Of a stretch of DNA of 64,000 nucleotides, positions 1 through 11,700 are shown piece after piece. The stretch covers positions 8,122,001 through 8,186,000 of the forward strand of contig JAKZAP010000018.1 of the NCBI GenBank assembly GCA_023053575.1, read 5' to 3'. Made by a program: the position numbers and the translations under genes. Every line of letters begins with the position of its first letter. Position 1 is the stretch's first letter. The notes under the pieces were generated by a model, which worked only from the letters and a program-made list of their open reading frames with translations, did no database searches and had not been told where the DNA came from. Source of the stretch: Branchinecta lynchi. Its lineage: Eukaryota; Arthropoda; Branchiopoda; Anostraca; Branchinectidae.

Positions 1-405
1 GGGAGGGTGGAGTAGAACCCGGCTTTATATACTACTGACATATAATTAGTCCGGAATCCAGTTGTACCCGCAAATTTTTATTTTTATTCAAAATTTTATT
101 TAAAGTTGATTAGATTTCTTTATAGGGATAATAAGGAGAGACACCGGCTTCGTTTCTGAATTTTTCTTTTTTTGCTGGACTAGTCGTTCGCTCGGAATTC
201 GGGCGAAACCGCAAATTTGGCAGTAGTAAAGCAGGAAGTTTCGGTCAACATCGTCAAAATAGATATGGCTTATAGAGGTATAGTTAGGTAGATAGAATAT
301 CTGAACTCGGTTTTCTCTGATGATTAGCCTGGCGAAGACAAGACCGAATTGTCTGGATCAAATCTTAGATTTTTGGGATCCCATCGACACCTTTGGTCTT
401 GTTAT
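1..405 (-). mobile_element. Fragment of 137-bp-unit repeat family (family B), terminus at right
   Basis: This matches the outer part of the elements at 51841-53140 and, inverted, 47391-48932 and 57091-58300. Shared features are phrases describing a CGGAATCCGG core, a TTGATTAGAT stretch and the terminal block GGGATCCCATCGACACCTTT at about 374-393. The left end runs out of the window. No coding potential is seen. It is a non-autonomous repeat of unknown class. Confidence 0.7.
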
Positions 406-475
406 TACTCGTGCCTCCTGCGCCAAGATGTACCGTGTCGTGCTTCTTTTTAGTCCATCCCCTCTCTGCGGACTA
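406..475 (-). repeat. Terminal fragment of the GATCGACTAAAA fold-back family
   Basis: The stretch reads CTCGTGCCTCCTG, then a GTGCTTCTTTTTAGTCCATC end, the same terminus as the fold-back array at 50875-51780 and as 53141-53190. It directly abuts the family B terminus, an adjacency repeated at 53140. Confidence 0.55.
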
Positions 476-689
476 TAATTTTATGTTTTGTGATATTTAT
501 GAACTGTTTAAGTAAACTAACTAAACTTTCTGTCCTAAGTCTAAACATTTAATTGCCTTATTTGCATACTTCTACGATGAAGTTGGTGTTCGTAGAGTTC
601 AGGATACTGGAAAGGAAAACGAACGTACTCCGAAAATTGTTACCCTCAGATGCACTTGGCTGGAACAAATCCTTCTCCTGCAACTTGCA

Positions 690-1345
690 AAGATGGCAAA
701 GGTAAATCTCCCCCGGTACAATTTTACTACTATTACCCTACGTTTTGGGCATTTGGTCAAATTTTCGCCAAAGGCAATTCGGTCAAAACGGTATAAGCAA
801 AATTTCCAACGTTTCAAAATAGGGTTATTTAACATGTTCATTGGTTCCATTCTTTATTGAATTTGGTAATTCAACCAATTTTTGTTCAGTCCAGATTGAT
901 TTTACCGCATTCAGTCCGTCCCTTCGTAAAATTCGGTTATTTAACTTCCTCATTTGGTCTCATTCATTACCGAATTTGGTCATTCACCGGACTATTCTCA
1001 AGTCCGTGCCTGTTCTGTTGCACTTGGTCAGTCCATTTCATAGTTTGGCGATTAATCAGATTCATTTGGTTCTGGTTCGGATTTTTGTGTAGTCCGTATC
1101 TATTACCAGACTTGCCACATTCGGTTGTTTTGGGTGGTTCTAACTAGAGTTTTATTCTATTACGAAATTCGGTTGTTCTACCGCTCCCGATTTGTTCCTT
1201 ATTTTTTTAGTTAGTTTTTCGGTAGTAGGCCTACGAATTCATTATTTGGTTCATCCTAGTTATATAAGTTCGGAAATTTAAGTGGCATTTATTTAGCTCT
1301 TGTTCTTTACCATTTAACAGTAGCTTCAGCTGGGTGCCGTTCATA
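690..1345 (-). repeat. Degenerate ATTCGGT/CATTTGGT repeat, inverted partial copy of the 34423-36096 element
   Basis: The region is built from short degenerate phrases such as CATTTGGTC, AATTCGGT and ACCGAATTTGG spaced by about 20-40 bp. The interior of the element at 34423-36096 contains the reverse complement of the same sequence. That includes the distinctive end at 1270-1345 (AAGTGGCATTTATTTAGCTC), which matches 35165-35230 inverted. Apparent reading frames here are by-products of the repeat. Confidence 0.7.
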
Positions 1346-1499
1346 AAAAGATGGGATCATGTTATTTTAAATATGCAAAGCACCTGCTCCACTTATCGAA
1401 ATTATGCTATAACCATACATTGACGGAGAAGTTCAAAATTCAAGATGCAAGTATTATACTTTTGGATGTTTCTTCGTCGCTATCCAAAATCATTGGTAA

Positions 1500-1665
1500 C
1501 AGAGCCCAACCAGCGCACGACCTTCTCCACTGCTTCCTGGCCGAAGATTGAAAATTAAGTGTCTTTTTCTGTGTGTTAAAGTGTTTTATTTATTTTCTCC
1601 ATTTACTCTGCTTTTCCAAAATGGCGGGCTACAAATAAATTACTTATTACTTAATACTTAACCTT
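1500..1665 (+). mobile_element. 3' tail of a non-LTR element or SINE with a TTAC-type tail
   Basis: It runs from CTTCCTGGCCGAAGATTG through AAGTGTCTTTTT to GGCGGGCTACAAATAAATTA followed by a degenerate TTACT repeat. The same sequence is present inverted at 2903-3045, where the tail is a clean TAAG repeat. A microsatellite tail at one end is typical of retroposed elements. The clade cannot be assigned from the tail. Confidence 0.55.
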
Positions 1666-1797
1666 CTACTTCTAACGATTGCAGTACTTCAGAAACAAGC
1701 AAGTCTCTTGACGTGAAAACTATCCTACTTTTGTTTGCTGTAAATTCAGAATAAATGCACTGTGTATCTACTTTACTCTGGATGGCCTCTTATTTTC

Positions 1798-1897
1798 NNN
1801 NNNNNNNNNNNNNNNNNNNNNNNNNNNNNNNNNNNNNNNNNNNNNNNNNNNNNNNNNNNNNNNNNNNNNNNNNNNNNNNNNNNNNNNNNNNNNNNNN
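1798..1897. other. Assembly gap (100 N)
   Basis: Exactly 100 N, the conventional placeholder for a gap of unknown size. An upstream Argonaute exon could be hidden here, but nothing in the flanks indicates one. Confidence 0.99.
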
Positions 1898-2512
1898 GTG
1901 TTTGAAAGCTAGATTGAAGAGCTTTCCAAAATGTCTTTTTTCTTTAAAGCACAACTCTTACTAGAAATGATCTTTTCCCTATGAAATGAATCAGAAAAAA
2001 CTCTTTCGGAAATACCATTCCTTCCCACCTAAAACTAGCGATTCTCTTGTTAGCGCCTGTCGAGTATATCCAGCCTTCCTGCACTCCGACGCGGCGGCTG
2101 GGCGCAAAACATTTGAAAACTGAACCGTGCCTTTGTTACGAAGTGGGAAAACTAAGCAAATAAAAGAAGTAATAAACAGGAGAGTGTCACATCCTTATAT
2201 GTGAAAGAGTTGTCAGCGTACATTGAAGATTACGGCAAACTTTTCGTTGGGTGACGGGAAAACTCGGAAAGGCCGAAAAGCGCTAAAAATTCGTAGTTAC
2301 GAAACGAAACAATGGAGAAAGGTGGGGATTTTAGAAGCTTATAATTCCATATGGGAGCTAAATAAATTATAAAAGACAGAATAAGCAAGAGGGGTCCTTT
2401 AAAATTTCAGTCCCCATCATTTTTACAATCCATTCCCCTACCACAAAAACCTCTTCCCTTAGTCCCTGTAAGTGTGCATGGCCACATAAGGTGGCATACT
2501 TTCTCGTTCATT
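1898..2512. other. Stretch with no recognisable gene
   Basis: I see no exon of the Argonaute gene and no terminal repeat. A short GAGGGGTCCTTTAAAATT phrase at about 2390 matches the end of a dispersed repeat also seen at 10330 and 43140. Confidence 0.5.
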
Positions 2513-2580
2513 TGTATGGCACTTGAGCATACTCAAGTGCCATATAGCGATCGTACTTTCTGTCGGTCTGTCCCAAATTA
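2513..2580 (-). mobile_element. 3' hairpin end of the TATGGCACTTG family, next to an Argonaute exon
   Basis: A stem-loop of TATGGCACTTGAG, a short spacer and CTCAAGTGCCATA is followed by AGCGATCGTACTTTCTGTCG and the GTCTGTC run. This is the same end seen at 8458 and, in the other orientation, at 39510, 42240 and 46617. The repeat-derived pyrimidine-rich sequence ends only about 15-25 bases before the exon acceptor at 2594. Confidence 0.75.
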
Positions 2581-2594
2581 ATTTCTTGTTGCAG

Positions 2595-2782
2595 CAAGTT
2601 CATCGGTATGCTGATGGATCTAGCCGGGAGGATGGGCATGGCAGTTGAACCTCCGCTGTTCGTCAAGTCCTGCAAAGACATTCCTCGGGATGTAGAAGAA
2701 AACTTGACAAAGTTGAAGAATGAGCATAAAGGGCTGAAGCTTGTCCTGGTCCCAATTTCGAGAAAAGGGGCTGAGATTTACA
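2595..2782 (+). CDS. AGO: Argonaute exon a: MID domain
   Basis: It begins after the TTGTTGCAG acceptor and ends at ACA|GTAAGA. It encodes the segment starting [14 protein letters not shown] and ending [17 protein letters not shown], matching the AGO MID region around PxxxxYAEVKR, so the Tyr of the 5'-phosphate pocket is the last full codon. The first base completes a split codon from an upstream exon that was not found in 1-2594. A CAGCAAG sequence allows an alternative acceptor 4 bases downstream, which would break the frame. Confidence 0.93.
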
Positions 2783-5700
2783 GTAAGAAACATTTTTATA
2801 TATTGTAAGCCGCCATAAAAGAGAACGAAAATTTTCAAACATAAACTATTAACATAAACATAAAATTATGTGCTTATACTGTAGTAGCTATTAACACTCG
2901 ATAAGTAAGTAAGTAAGTAAGTAATTTATTTATAACCCGCCGTTTTCAGAAAGCGGAGTAAATGAAGAAAATAAATAAAATACATAAACATACACAAAAA
3001 AGACACTTAATTTCAATCGTCGGCCAGGAAGCAGTGTTACTATAGCGCTGCAGGAATGGTTTGCTGCGTCGGGTTTCTACAAACCTTCCTGGTTTGCTCC
3101 TTGTCCACTTTGTTTATTATCTCTACGCGACAACAGACTCACCACTTCGAGCATGTTCCATCCTACTTACTGTAGCTACTACGCATGACGTCACAAATTC
3201 TGGCTTTTTCCGTCAAGGCTGGGACGATTTTTCTATTTTCCCGCAGAATATCATGCCACAGGCGAATCCGACCAATCACGATTGAGAGATCCGTAGTTAC
3301 TACGCTCCCGAGCGTGGTAAGCCAATAGTTACTATTAGTTACTATTTCGAGACGGTTGGAACGGTCAGCGTAGTAACTTTTGGTGAGGTTGGAACGGAAA
3401 TAGTAACTAATAGTTACTATTGGTACGAGGGTGGAACGCGCTCTTCAATTTCATTGAATTTTTATGCGTTTTACTTACTAACTTAGCTACGCAGATTTGC
3501 GTTGAAATATTTGTGTGGTTTTATTCAGGTATTGACTCGTGTATTTATCTAATGACATGTCTGCGCTAGCTAACGCTATTTTGGTCAAATAAAGCATTCA
3601 AGAGACAGCAGACATACGGGAGCCAAGACTTGCTACAGCATTCATACTAGAATTATCGAGTTGGTACTATAACTCATCCGTATATTCGTCTATAAATATT
3701 CCTTCAGTCCAACCTGGCTGCTTGTCATATTGACAGTGCTAAACGGATACATCAGATGAATTTTATTAGACCGATATTTCGTCCCTTCTTGTCCGCTAAA
3801 GCTGGTAAAGTGAACTTGCCAACAACTTGTATTTGTGACAATTTGGGGACAATCAATTGGTAAAACATCCCATTGCGGTTAAAAAAGCGCGCACCATTCT
3901 AGAGGCAAATAAAAGAGTTGGTAATATAGCTGTTACAAATAGATGGCGTTAGGGGTCTGAACCCTTTTTCACGTGCTGTTGTCGCTTAGAGCGTGTTCCA
4001 CCCTTCCAACAATACTTACTATTAGTTACTATTTCCGTTCCATCCCCACGAAAAGTTACTACGCTGACCGTTCCAACCTTCTCGAAATAGTAACTAATAG
4101 TTACCATTTGCTTACCATGCTCGGGAGCGTAGTAACTACGCATCTCTGTAACGGGATTGGTTTGATTCACCGTGGCATGATATCCTGCTGGAAAATAGAA
4201 AAATCGTTCCAGCCTTGGTGGCAAAAAGCCAGAATTCGTGACGTCATGCGTAGTAACTACGGTAAGTAGGGTGGAACACGCTCTTAGCGTCGGCCTTCTA
4301 ATGAGTTACATACTAACATTTTTGATCTATCGATTTATTTAAAACATAAACACAAATCGCGGCACAATGCCAAATAGCGTACTTAGAAGCTATATAAAAA
4401 CAAAACTAATCGTATTCGTCAAATTATAACTTTCAGAAGATCGGAAGAAACACTAATATCAGTCTATATGCCCTTATACATACTATAAGCCTTGACTGAT
4501 ACAGTACACAAACAACAATAATCATAATTATCCATTAATAAAAAAGCCCCCCCCCAAAAAGGTTATCAGACCTGTTATCTGTTATCAGACCTGGATGCCA
4601 TGTTAACCACGGTGGCCGCCCGAAAAAAATATATAGCAAATTTTCTGCGGAGCGTGACAAGTTTACTTTCCAGCTTGAGCCTGAACAGGACCCTTGTCAA
4701 GAGGTATGCTCAGATTCTAAGAACGGATCCTGGAGCTGGGCATTTAATCCCATGAGGACGTAATTTTTTTTATGACTGACTGGACAGTAATTTTAGGGAC
4801 TAAAATCCCAAATTTGTATGTTGCTGCGGAAATGCCTAGATATAGTTTTGAGTCCACCAGGTCTCAAGTTGTTTCAGATAAGGTCAAAGCAGGTAGTTGT
4901 CAAAACATTATTAGTAAGATGGTCTAGTATCACTACTGATTTTTTATACATAGATATCATTCAGTTTCACTTATATCACAGATGTCTGGCCTTGAAGGAC
5001 CCATCGCACTATTTACTGTTCAACCTACAGTATTTCAAAAAATTTGAATACTTCAAAACTAGGCTATGCTTTCAACAAATAACCCACGGTTTTGGCTGTT
5101 TTTAGCCTTTCCCGAGACCCGTTGACTTGTAGCGGAAACAGGGAAACAATTTACATAACCATTTTTTCTGATGGAAAAACGTCTCGCAGACAACCGCCGA
5201 CCGCGTGATACACATAGAAGGTAGCAATACACGTTAAGTAAAAAAAATCACCGTGGTTTTGTTAGAGGGGTTAGAACCGTACGAAATTGGGGTCTTCGGT
5301 TTAGAAGAATATTGAGCGATTGTGGAAGTAGGTTGTGTTAGTATTATAGGTAAGGTCCTTCAGAGGGTTCCTAGTACTAAATAGTTTTTCTGCTCAGATG
5401 TTTTGAAACAGTTTACCATTTGCCAACTATAAGCTATGCTTACAGGAAATTACACGCGGCTTCGGCTGTTTTTAGCCTCCGTCCACGTCCCTTGCTTTGG
5501 ATGACGGTCTCCGCACGAATAAGCTCCTCGGGTACAATGATCGGGCGCATGATACTTCAATCAATCAATCAATCAAATTTATTTCCAAATAGCTTAAAGC
5601 TAGAAGAGGAGTAAAATATTTACGAAACACAAAAACAAAACAAATTAACTAATACACTTAAAAGATATGACCACACAAAAAATGATGAGATGAAACTGTG

Positions 5701-8700
5701 TCAAAATTGGGCAGAGGAATTAGCAGGATATGGAGGAAATACGTCTCGTAAAGAGAACAAATGTGGCAAGCGTGATGATCAGTGTACTGCTAATAGAGGA
5801 GATAGGATACACTTAAAAAGTGAGGAATCTCGGGAACGAGAATGGATGGAAATACTACTGAAATAGAATGAATTAGTATCATAATTAAGCAATGTTAGCC
5901 GAGCATTCATCGGTTCATGAGCAAACACTGTTGGAGGCATATAAGAGAGGTGTGCCGGTAGAAATTATTAAAATGTTATATTACATGTATAAAAACCTTA
6001 AGCGTCATATTAAGGTTCCAAACAATCCTAGTGCTACTGTAGTGGTCCCAATTGAAAAAGGGGTGAGACAAGGTTTTATTATATTCTGTTCTATTCTATT
6101 CTATCTCCCCCGATCTCTTTAATAATAGCGTCCTAGATGCCCAATTAAAAGTTACTTCTTCCTGTGTCCTAAAAAGAATTGATGTTTCTCTGTTAACTTA
6201 TGCTGACGACGTACTTAACTTAAATAGATCAACTCTTAAGAACTGAAAGAAATTTCAGTATTCTAGAGGCTGAGTATAGCTTGATAAGACTCAAGTTCAA
6301 TGCTTCAAAGTCAGACGTACTATTCTTTAATGATCGAGAAAAAATGTGCAGACCAGTCCAACTTGGTAGCTCTATGCTTTGTCCGACAGAATCGATAACG
6401 TACCTTGGTGTCCCCATAGGAAGGACCCTAAAAGAGACTCGGTCTCTCCTTTTACAGAACGCGGGAAGAAAATTCGATTCGCTTACGCTTCGATCGTGAA
6501 AAACAAGATCCACTTTTCACGCAGTCTGCTCGCCAAACTCTACAGCGCTGTGGCGCTACCCCACGTTTTATGTCTGGCTCCATTTCGGAAACTATTCACG
6601 ACTACCGAGCAGTCTCGAGTCCGGTCTCTTTATTTTCGTTACCTAAAATATTTGCTAAAATTGCCACCGTGGGCACGCAACAGGTACCTAATAAGAAAAT
6701 TCAGCCTGGTAGAACCCAACGAGGCTGTAGATAAGTTAGTCCAGAAAGTTCTTGGAACGGCCGCACACCCGTGGTTACCAGTACTTTGTGCCCAATGGAT
6801 GACCACTGACTAATTCTGATTGACTCTTTTGTTCTTTATTTCTTTTTCGTCGATTACTCCGTTCTTGTTCAGTTTGAATGTAATGGGTTATAAAGAATAT
6901 ACATACATATATGGCAATATGCATCAGAGATTCTTTGAGCAACTTCAGTTTATTTGTAGCAAGTCAAGTTCAAAAAGAAGTTGTTTGTTGTAAGTTTATG
7001 ACCTGACTTGAAAACAAAAACTTCTTGTTTTTAGGCTAAGTTTGCAAATGTGAGTGGAAACCCTTTGCAGATGGGGATATTTGCCCTTGGGGACAGACGT
7101 TATGAAATCCATGACTTGTAGTATCACAAGAACAGTGAACAACAGAAAAGGATCGTTGTGATCTTTGGATTGCGTCCCACTTACTCTTCCTTAGGTAGAT
7201 AAAAAGATAGACGAATATGCGGTATTAACCAGTCCACGGTTTTTGCAGAGGACATCAAGAGAGTCGGCGATCTTCTTCTCAGTCTCACCACTCAATGCGT
7301 TGTTCAGCAGAACATCTTCAAGTGCCAGGACCAGACCGTTTCAAACATTCTTCTGAAGGTCAATGCGAAACTCGGAGGGGTTAATAACTACATCCAGAGG
7401 GACTCGTTGTGAGTATATTTTCAGTTGGTGTTCAGATTTTCGACTTGGTTTTTGGAGAGCCGGACTGTAGTGAATTGCCAAATGACCCTAGTGATCCGAA
7501 GGGTAGCTGACTCATCTGCAATAGTCTTTTTCCTTGGCAGGTTTGGTGGTCGGTCTTTTTGTCGTATGCGGTAAATGCGTGAGGTCTGCATATATTTGAC
7601 GTCGGTAATGAGCTTTCAAGTAAATAGGCATTACATACCCAGCATTCTAAAATATTTTCTCCTTGACTATCGTTTTTCTTAGCCTTATTTTCGTAATTGA
7701 ATTTCCTTCGCTTTAGTTTGAAAACAGAGGCCTAACGGATCTTTCCAGCCTGTGGGTATGGAGATACGTAGTCAATAAAAGAGTACGAACCGAAGCTTCT
7801 GGAAAACAATGATTGAGCTTTCTGGAAAGAAAGTCGGATCATTGCCACCATTACTTCGTTTCTTTGAAATTTAGTCAAAGTCCGCTAAAAACAAAATTCA
7901 ACTTTTTTCCACTATTGTCTCATCTTCGATCCGTCTAGTTAATTTTTTCCCATTCAAATTAGCATCACGGAACAGCAGGTGGAAGCTCATGAGATTAGAA
8001 GCTGTCTCGCTCTACTTCGCTCGTGGCCCTGCGTTAGTAGACCGTACACCATCTCCAGATCCTACTATGAGTGCGCTGGTCTTTGGACTCGAGAGATACC
8101 ACGTGAAAGAAAACCTTTTATATTTAACCGAAATATTTTAATGAGTGGAAATATTTTTTGTTTAATTTCAGTGCATTTAGTCAAATCGCGGCACACCAGG
8201 AGCATGAGCAAAAGCGTTTTTCAGCCGTTTAAAGGAACCTTTGAAGAACCCGTAGTTCTAATTATACCAATGGAACCAACTTCCGTAACTGTATTGAGTA
8301 TTTTTTAAACCCGGGGATCCAGATTCCGTTACATTCTGAACAGCAAAGGGCACCACGCTAATCTTTGCTCTTGCCACGATCCACTACTTTCATGCACATT
8401 GTGTCCTTGACGAATGTTCGCGTATCATGCAACTGATCCGGAGGATCTTGTTTTTTGTATGGCACTTGCAGCCTCAGGCTCAAGTGCCATATACCGATCA
8501 CAATTCCGTCTGTCGGTCTGTCGGTCGGTCCGAGTTTTTTGTCACACTTTTTCGAGTTAGGGTACTTCCAGATGTGCTAGGACAATGAAACTTGGCAGGC
8601 ATTTCAGGGACCTGACCAAACTAACCTGGAAATAATCAGTTTCCTGATCTGACCATATGCGGGGGAGTGGAGGGCGCTTGGAACTTGAAAATGTAGGTCA

Positions 8701-11700
8701 TTTTGTCACACTTTTTCGAGTTAGGGTACTTCCAGATGTGCTAGAACCATGAAACTTGGCAGGCATATCAGAGACCCGACAAAACAAACTTAGAAATAAT
8801 CAGTTTTCCGATCAGACCGTTTTGGGGGGGGGGGAGGGAGTGGAGGGCAGGGGAATCCGGGAAATTGAGTAGTGTGTAACTTTCGACGGGTGATCGGATT
8901 GTTATGAAACTTAATAGCTGGATAGATTATATATCTGTGATGTCCCGTTTCAAGTCTTGACCGGATTCGGTAGCCACGGGGGGGGGGGGGGGCGGGAATT
9001 TCAAGAAACGGTTAGAATGGAGGGATCGGAGTGAAACTTGCTGGGAAGAACAATCATCTGCTCTAGATAAATCGTTTACACAATTCTGCTGGGTCCGCCC
9101 ACTTAGGGTGGGGGGGGAGGGCGTTTCGCGGAATTCCGGTGATGATGGTTTTTGGGGATTTTCACGATGAGACTTGGCAGGCATATCAGGTATGTCAGGA
9201 TCAAACTGACTTCAAAATAAAAATTTTGTCGATCTGATAATGGTGGAGGGAGTGGAGGGTGGGGAATCCGGAATATAAAGTCATGCGTAACTTTGGAACG
9301 GGTGATCGGATTCGAGTGAAATTTAAGAATTGAACAGAGGACATTTCTCCGGTGATCTTTTGCATACCCGGACGGATCCGGCAACTATTGGGGGGGGGGG
9401 GGGGGGGAATACGTGACCCGCTTAAAATGGAGAGATCGGGATGGAACTTTGTGGGAAGAACAAACAGATGCTCTAGGTAAATCATTTATTGAATCGGATT
9501 GGCTACGGGCACCGTGGGGGAGTTGGGGGGTGTGGGGGACCGGGAATCTCGAGAAACGGCTAGAATGATGGTATCGGACTCGTGATCTCTTTCATTTCTG
9601 GACCGAGTCCGACAATTACTGGGGGAAGGGCGGAAAATACCCGCTTAGACTGCTGTGATCTGGATCGAACTTCGTGGGAATAACAAACAGATGCTCTGGA
9701 TTAATCATTTACAGGACCTGGGTTGGCTCCAGGTATTGTGGTTGGAGTGGGAGGTCTGGGGATCAGTCCCGTGTGAACAAGCTATGCGAAAATAACTTTC
9801 GTATTCGGACTCAGTCGGCCATTCGGTAAAAAATAACCATTCCGGTGATCGCGAGTTAAGGTACTTCCAGATGTGCTAGGTCGATGAAACTTTGGCTGGA
9901 ATATTGGAGATTCAACAACATTTGCTTAGAAATTGCTAATTCCCAAATCCGATTACTCCCTAAAGTACCAATCTTGAGCGCAAAGTTGACCGCAAAGTAA
10001 AAAAAATACTTTTAAGCAACATATGCATTTTCATGATGCCCATCAGCCCATTAGCATTTTTGCCTCAAGGGCTTTGCTTACAAATAAAGTTCCAGCTCCC
10101 TTAGAGTGCGCATCTCAGCCGCAAAGTCGAAACTTACTTCTGATCAATCAAAATATCTTAACCCATGCAAGTGCCGTATGAGCTTACAGCTCTTTTTTAT
10201 TTTTGCTAGAAATCAGTGGGTCCTGGGAAAAGGCTTAAAGCAGCTGAAGGCGTGGATAATTTGTTAAAACGAGAGCTTAGTTTTACTGTGTTCAGATTGT
10301 TTAGAATATTGGAACATAAACAGGAAATAGTGCGAGGTGTGCTTTAAAGATGGATTACAGTCTTCAGCTACTTACGTACGTCACTATGACGAACCTGAAT
10401 GGATGTATACAAAGTTAGGAGCGAAAGAGGAAATTCGCATCCGACTGCGGAAATTGGACTATGTGCACGGACCTTTACTTCAAGAAGTTCTCGGTACTTG
10501 AAGCTAGGTTCTCACTAGGTGAGATCTGTATGTCAAAGAGGGATGTTCTCACGGGCCACCACGTGTTGTAGAGAGTGACGGAATATTGTTGGTGGAAGAA
10601 GGTAACAGGTCGTCGAAATGGGAAGAGTAGCAGCCCGTGGATAACCTAATAAAAGATGTGAGGGCCTTTGCCTCAAACTTGCCGGAGACGGGTTCTATAA
10701 ATACATTGGTTGGTGGAGCTTCCGAAATCTCGTGCCTACTGGCCGGAGAAGCAGCAAATTGCCTGTCACTAAGCCAGTTCATTCACGAAAAGTTCATACC
10801 CAAATGTACGAAGCTTGATGTTCTTAAATTAATTTTATAGAGGCTTTGTGGCCTTATTCTTTTTACAATGTATTGTTATTATTACTGTCATATTAACCAC
10901 CTTTTGGCCAGCCAAGGCTAGTGCTGATCCTTTACCTACCTTACTACCTTATACTATGTCTTCGGATATATGTTTGATTGGTCCCTGTTTTTTTTTAAGG
11001 CCGAAGGCTCTTTATGAGCCCGTCCTGATTCTCGGTGCCGATGTCACTCATCCGGCCCCGGAGGCCAGAAAAGAAGGAAAGCCGTCTATTGCTGCCGTAA
11101 GTGTGTTTCGTTTATATTTCTGTATTTGGTTTGATATTTAATATTTAAATGATGTAATTTCAGAGCCATTCTAGCATTCGCACTCCCGAGCTCGAGTCAT
11201 TGGTTCAAACAAGGACTAAAGACGGCCGACATCTAGTGAGGGGATTCGGAAGCGTCACGACGGGGGGAGCTGAAATGGATCATAACAAGAAAATCAAAGA
11301 AACTCAAAAATAAAAATTAAACAAATCAAAAACTAAAATCAAAAATTAAATTAAACAAATCACATCAAGAATTGTAGTTTTGACCGCAAGCGTGGTTTGG
11401 TACCGGGGGCGGGGGTAGGTTTTTTTCGGGGGGGGGGGGGCTTTGCCGGAACCCGTTTTGAGGGATGTGTAAAATGGAAGTCTCACTAAGAATGTTTTAG
11501 CAACTGTGGAAACCTAGGCTTTGATTATCGGAAGTTGTGTCCAGTACCTCCGATGATTAACTCTTAGGGCCGACGTAAAATCGCCGCCCACCTAGCGAAG
11601 AGCCAGAAACGTTACCACAGCAAACTTTGTTGATTGGTTAACATAAGATTTCAATAAGTGTTTAGGATTTGTTTGGTTAACCTTTCTTGTTCTTCCCGAG

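Noticed and set aside
1..2594. Search for upstream Argonaute PAZ or N-domain exons
   Set aside because: No frame with PAZ-like motifs and suitable splice sites was seen; these exons are probably left of the window or in the gap.
11185..11280. Possible tRNA-like B box (TTGGTTCAAAC)
   Set aside because: No A box at the right distance and no cloverleaf arms.
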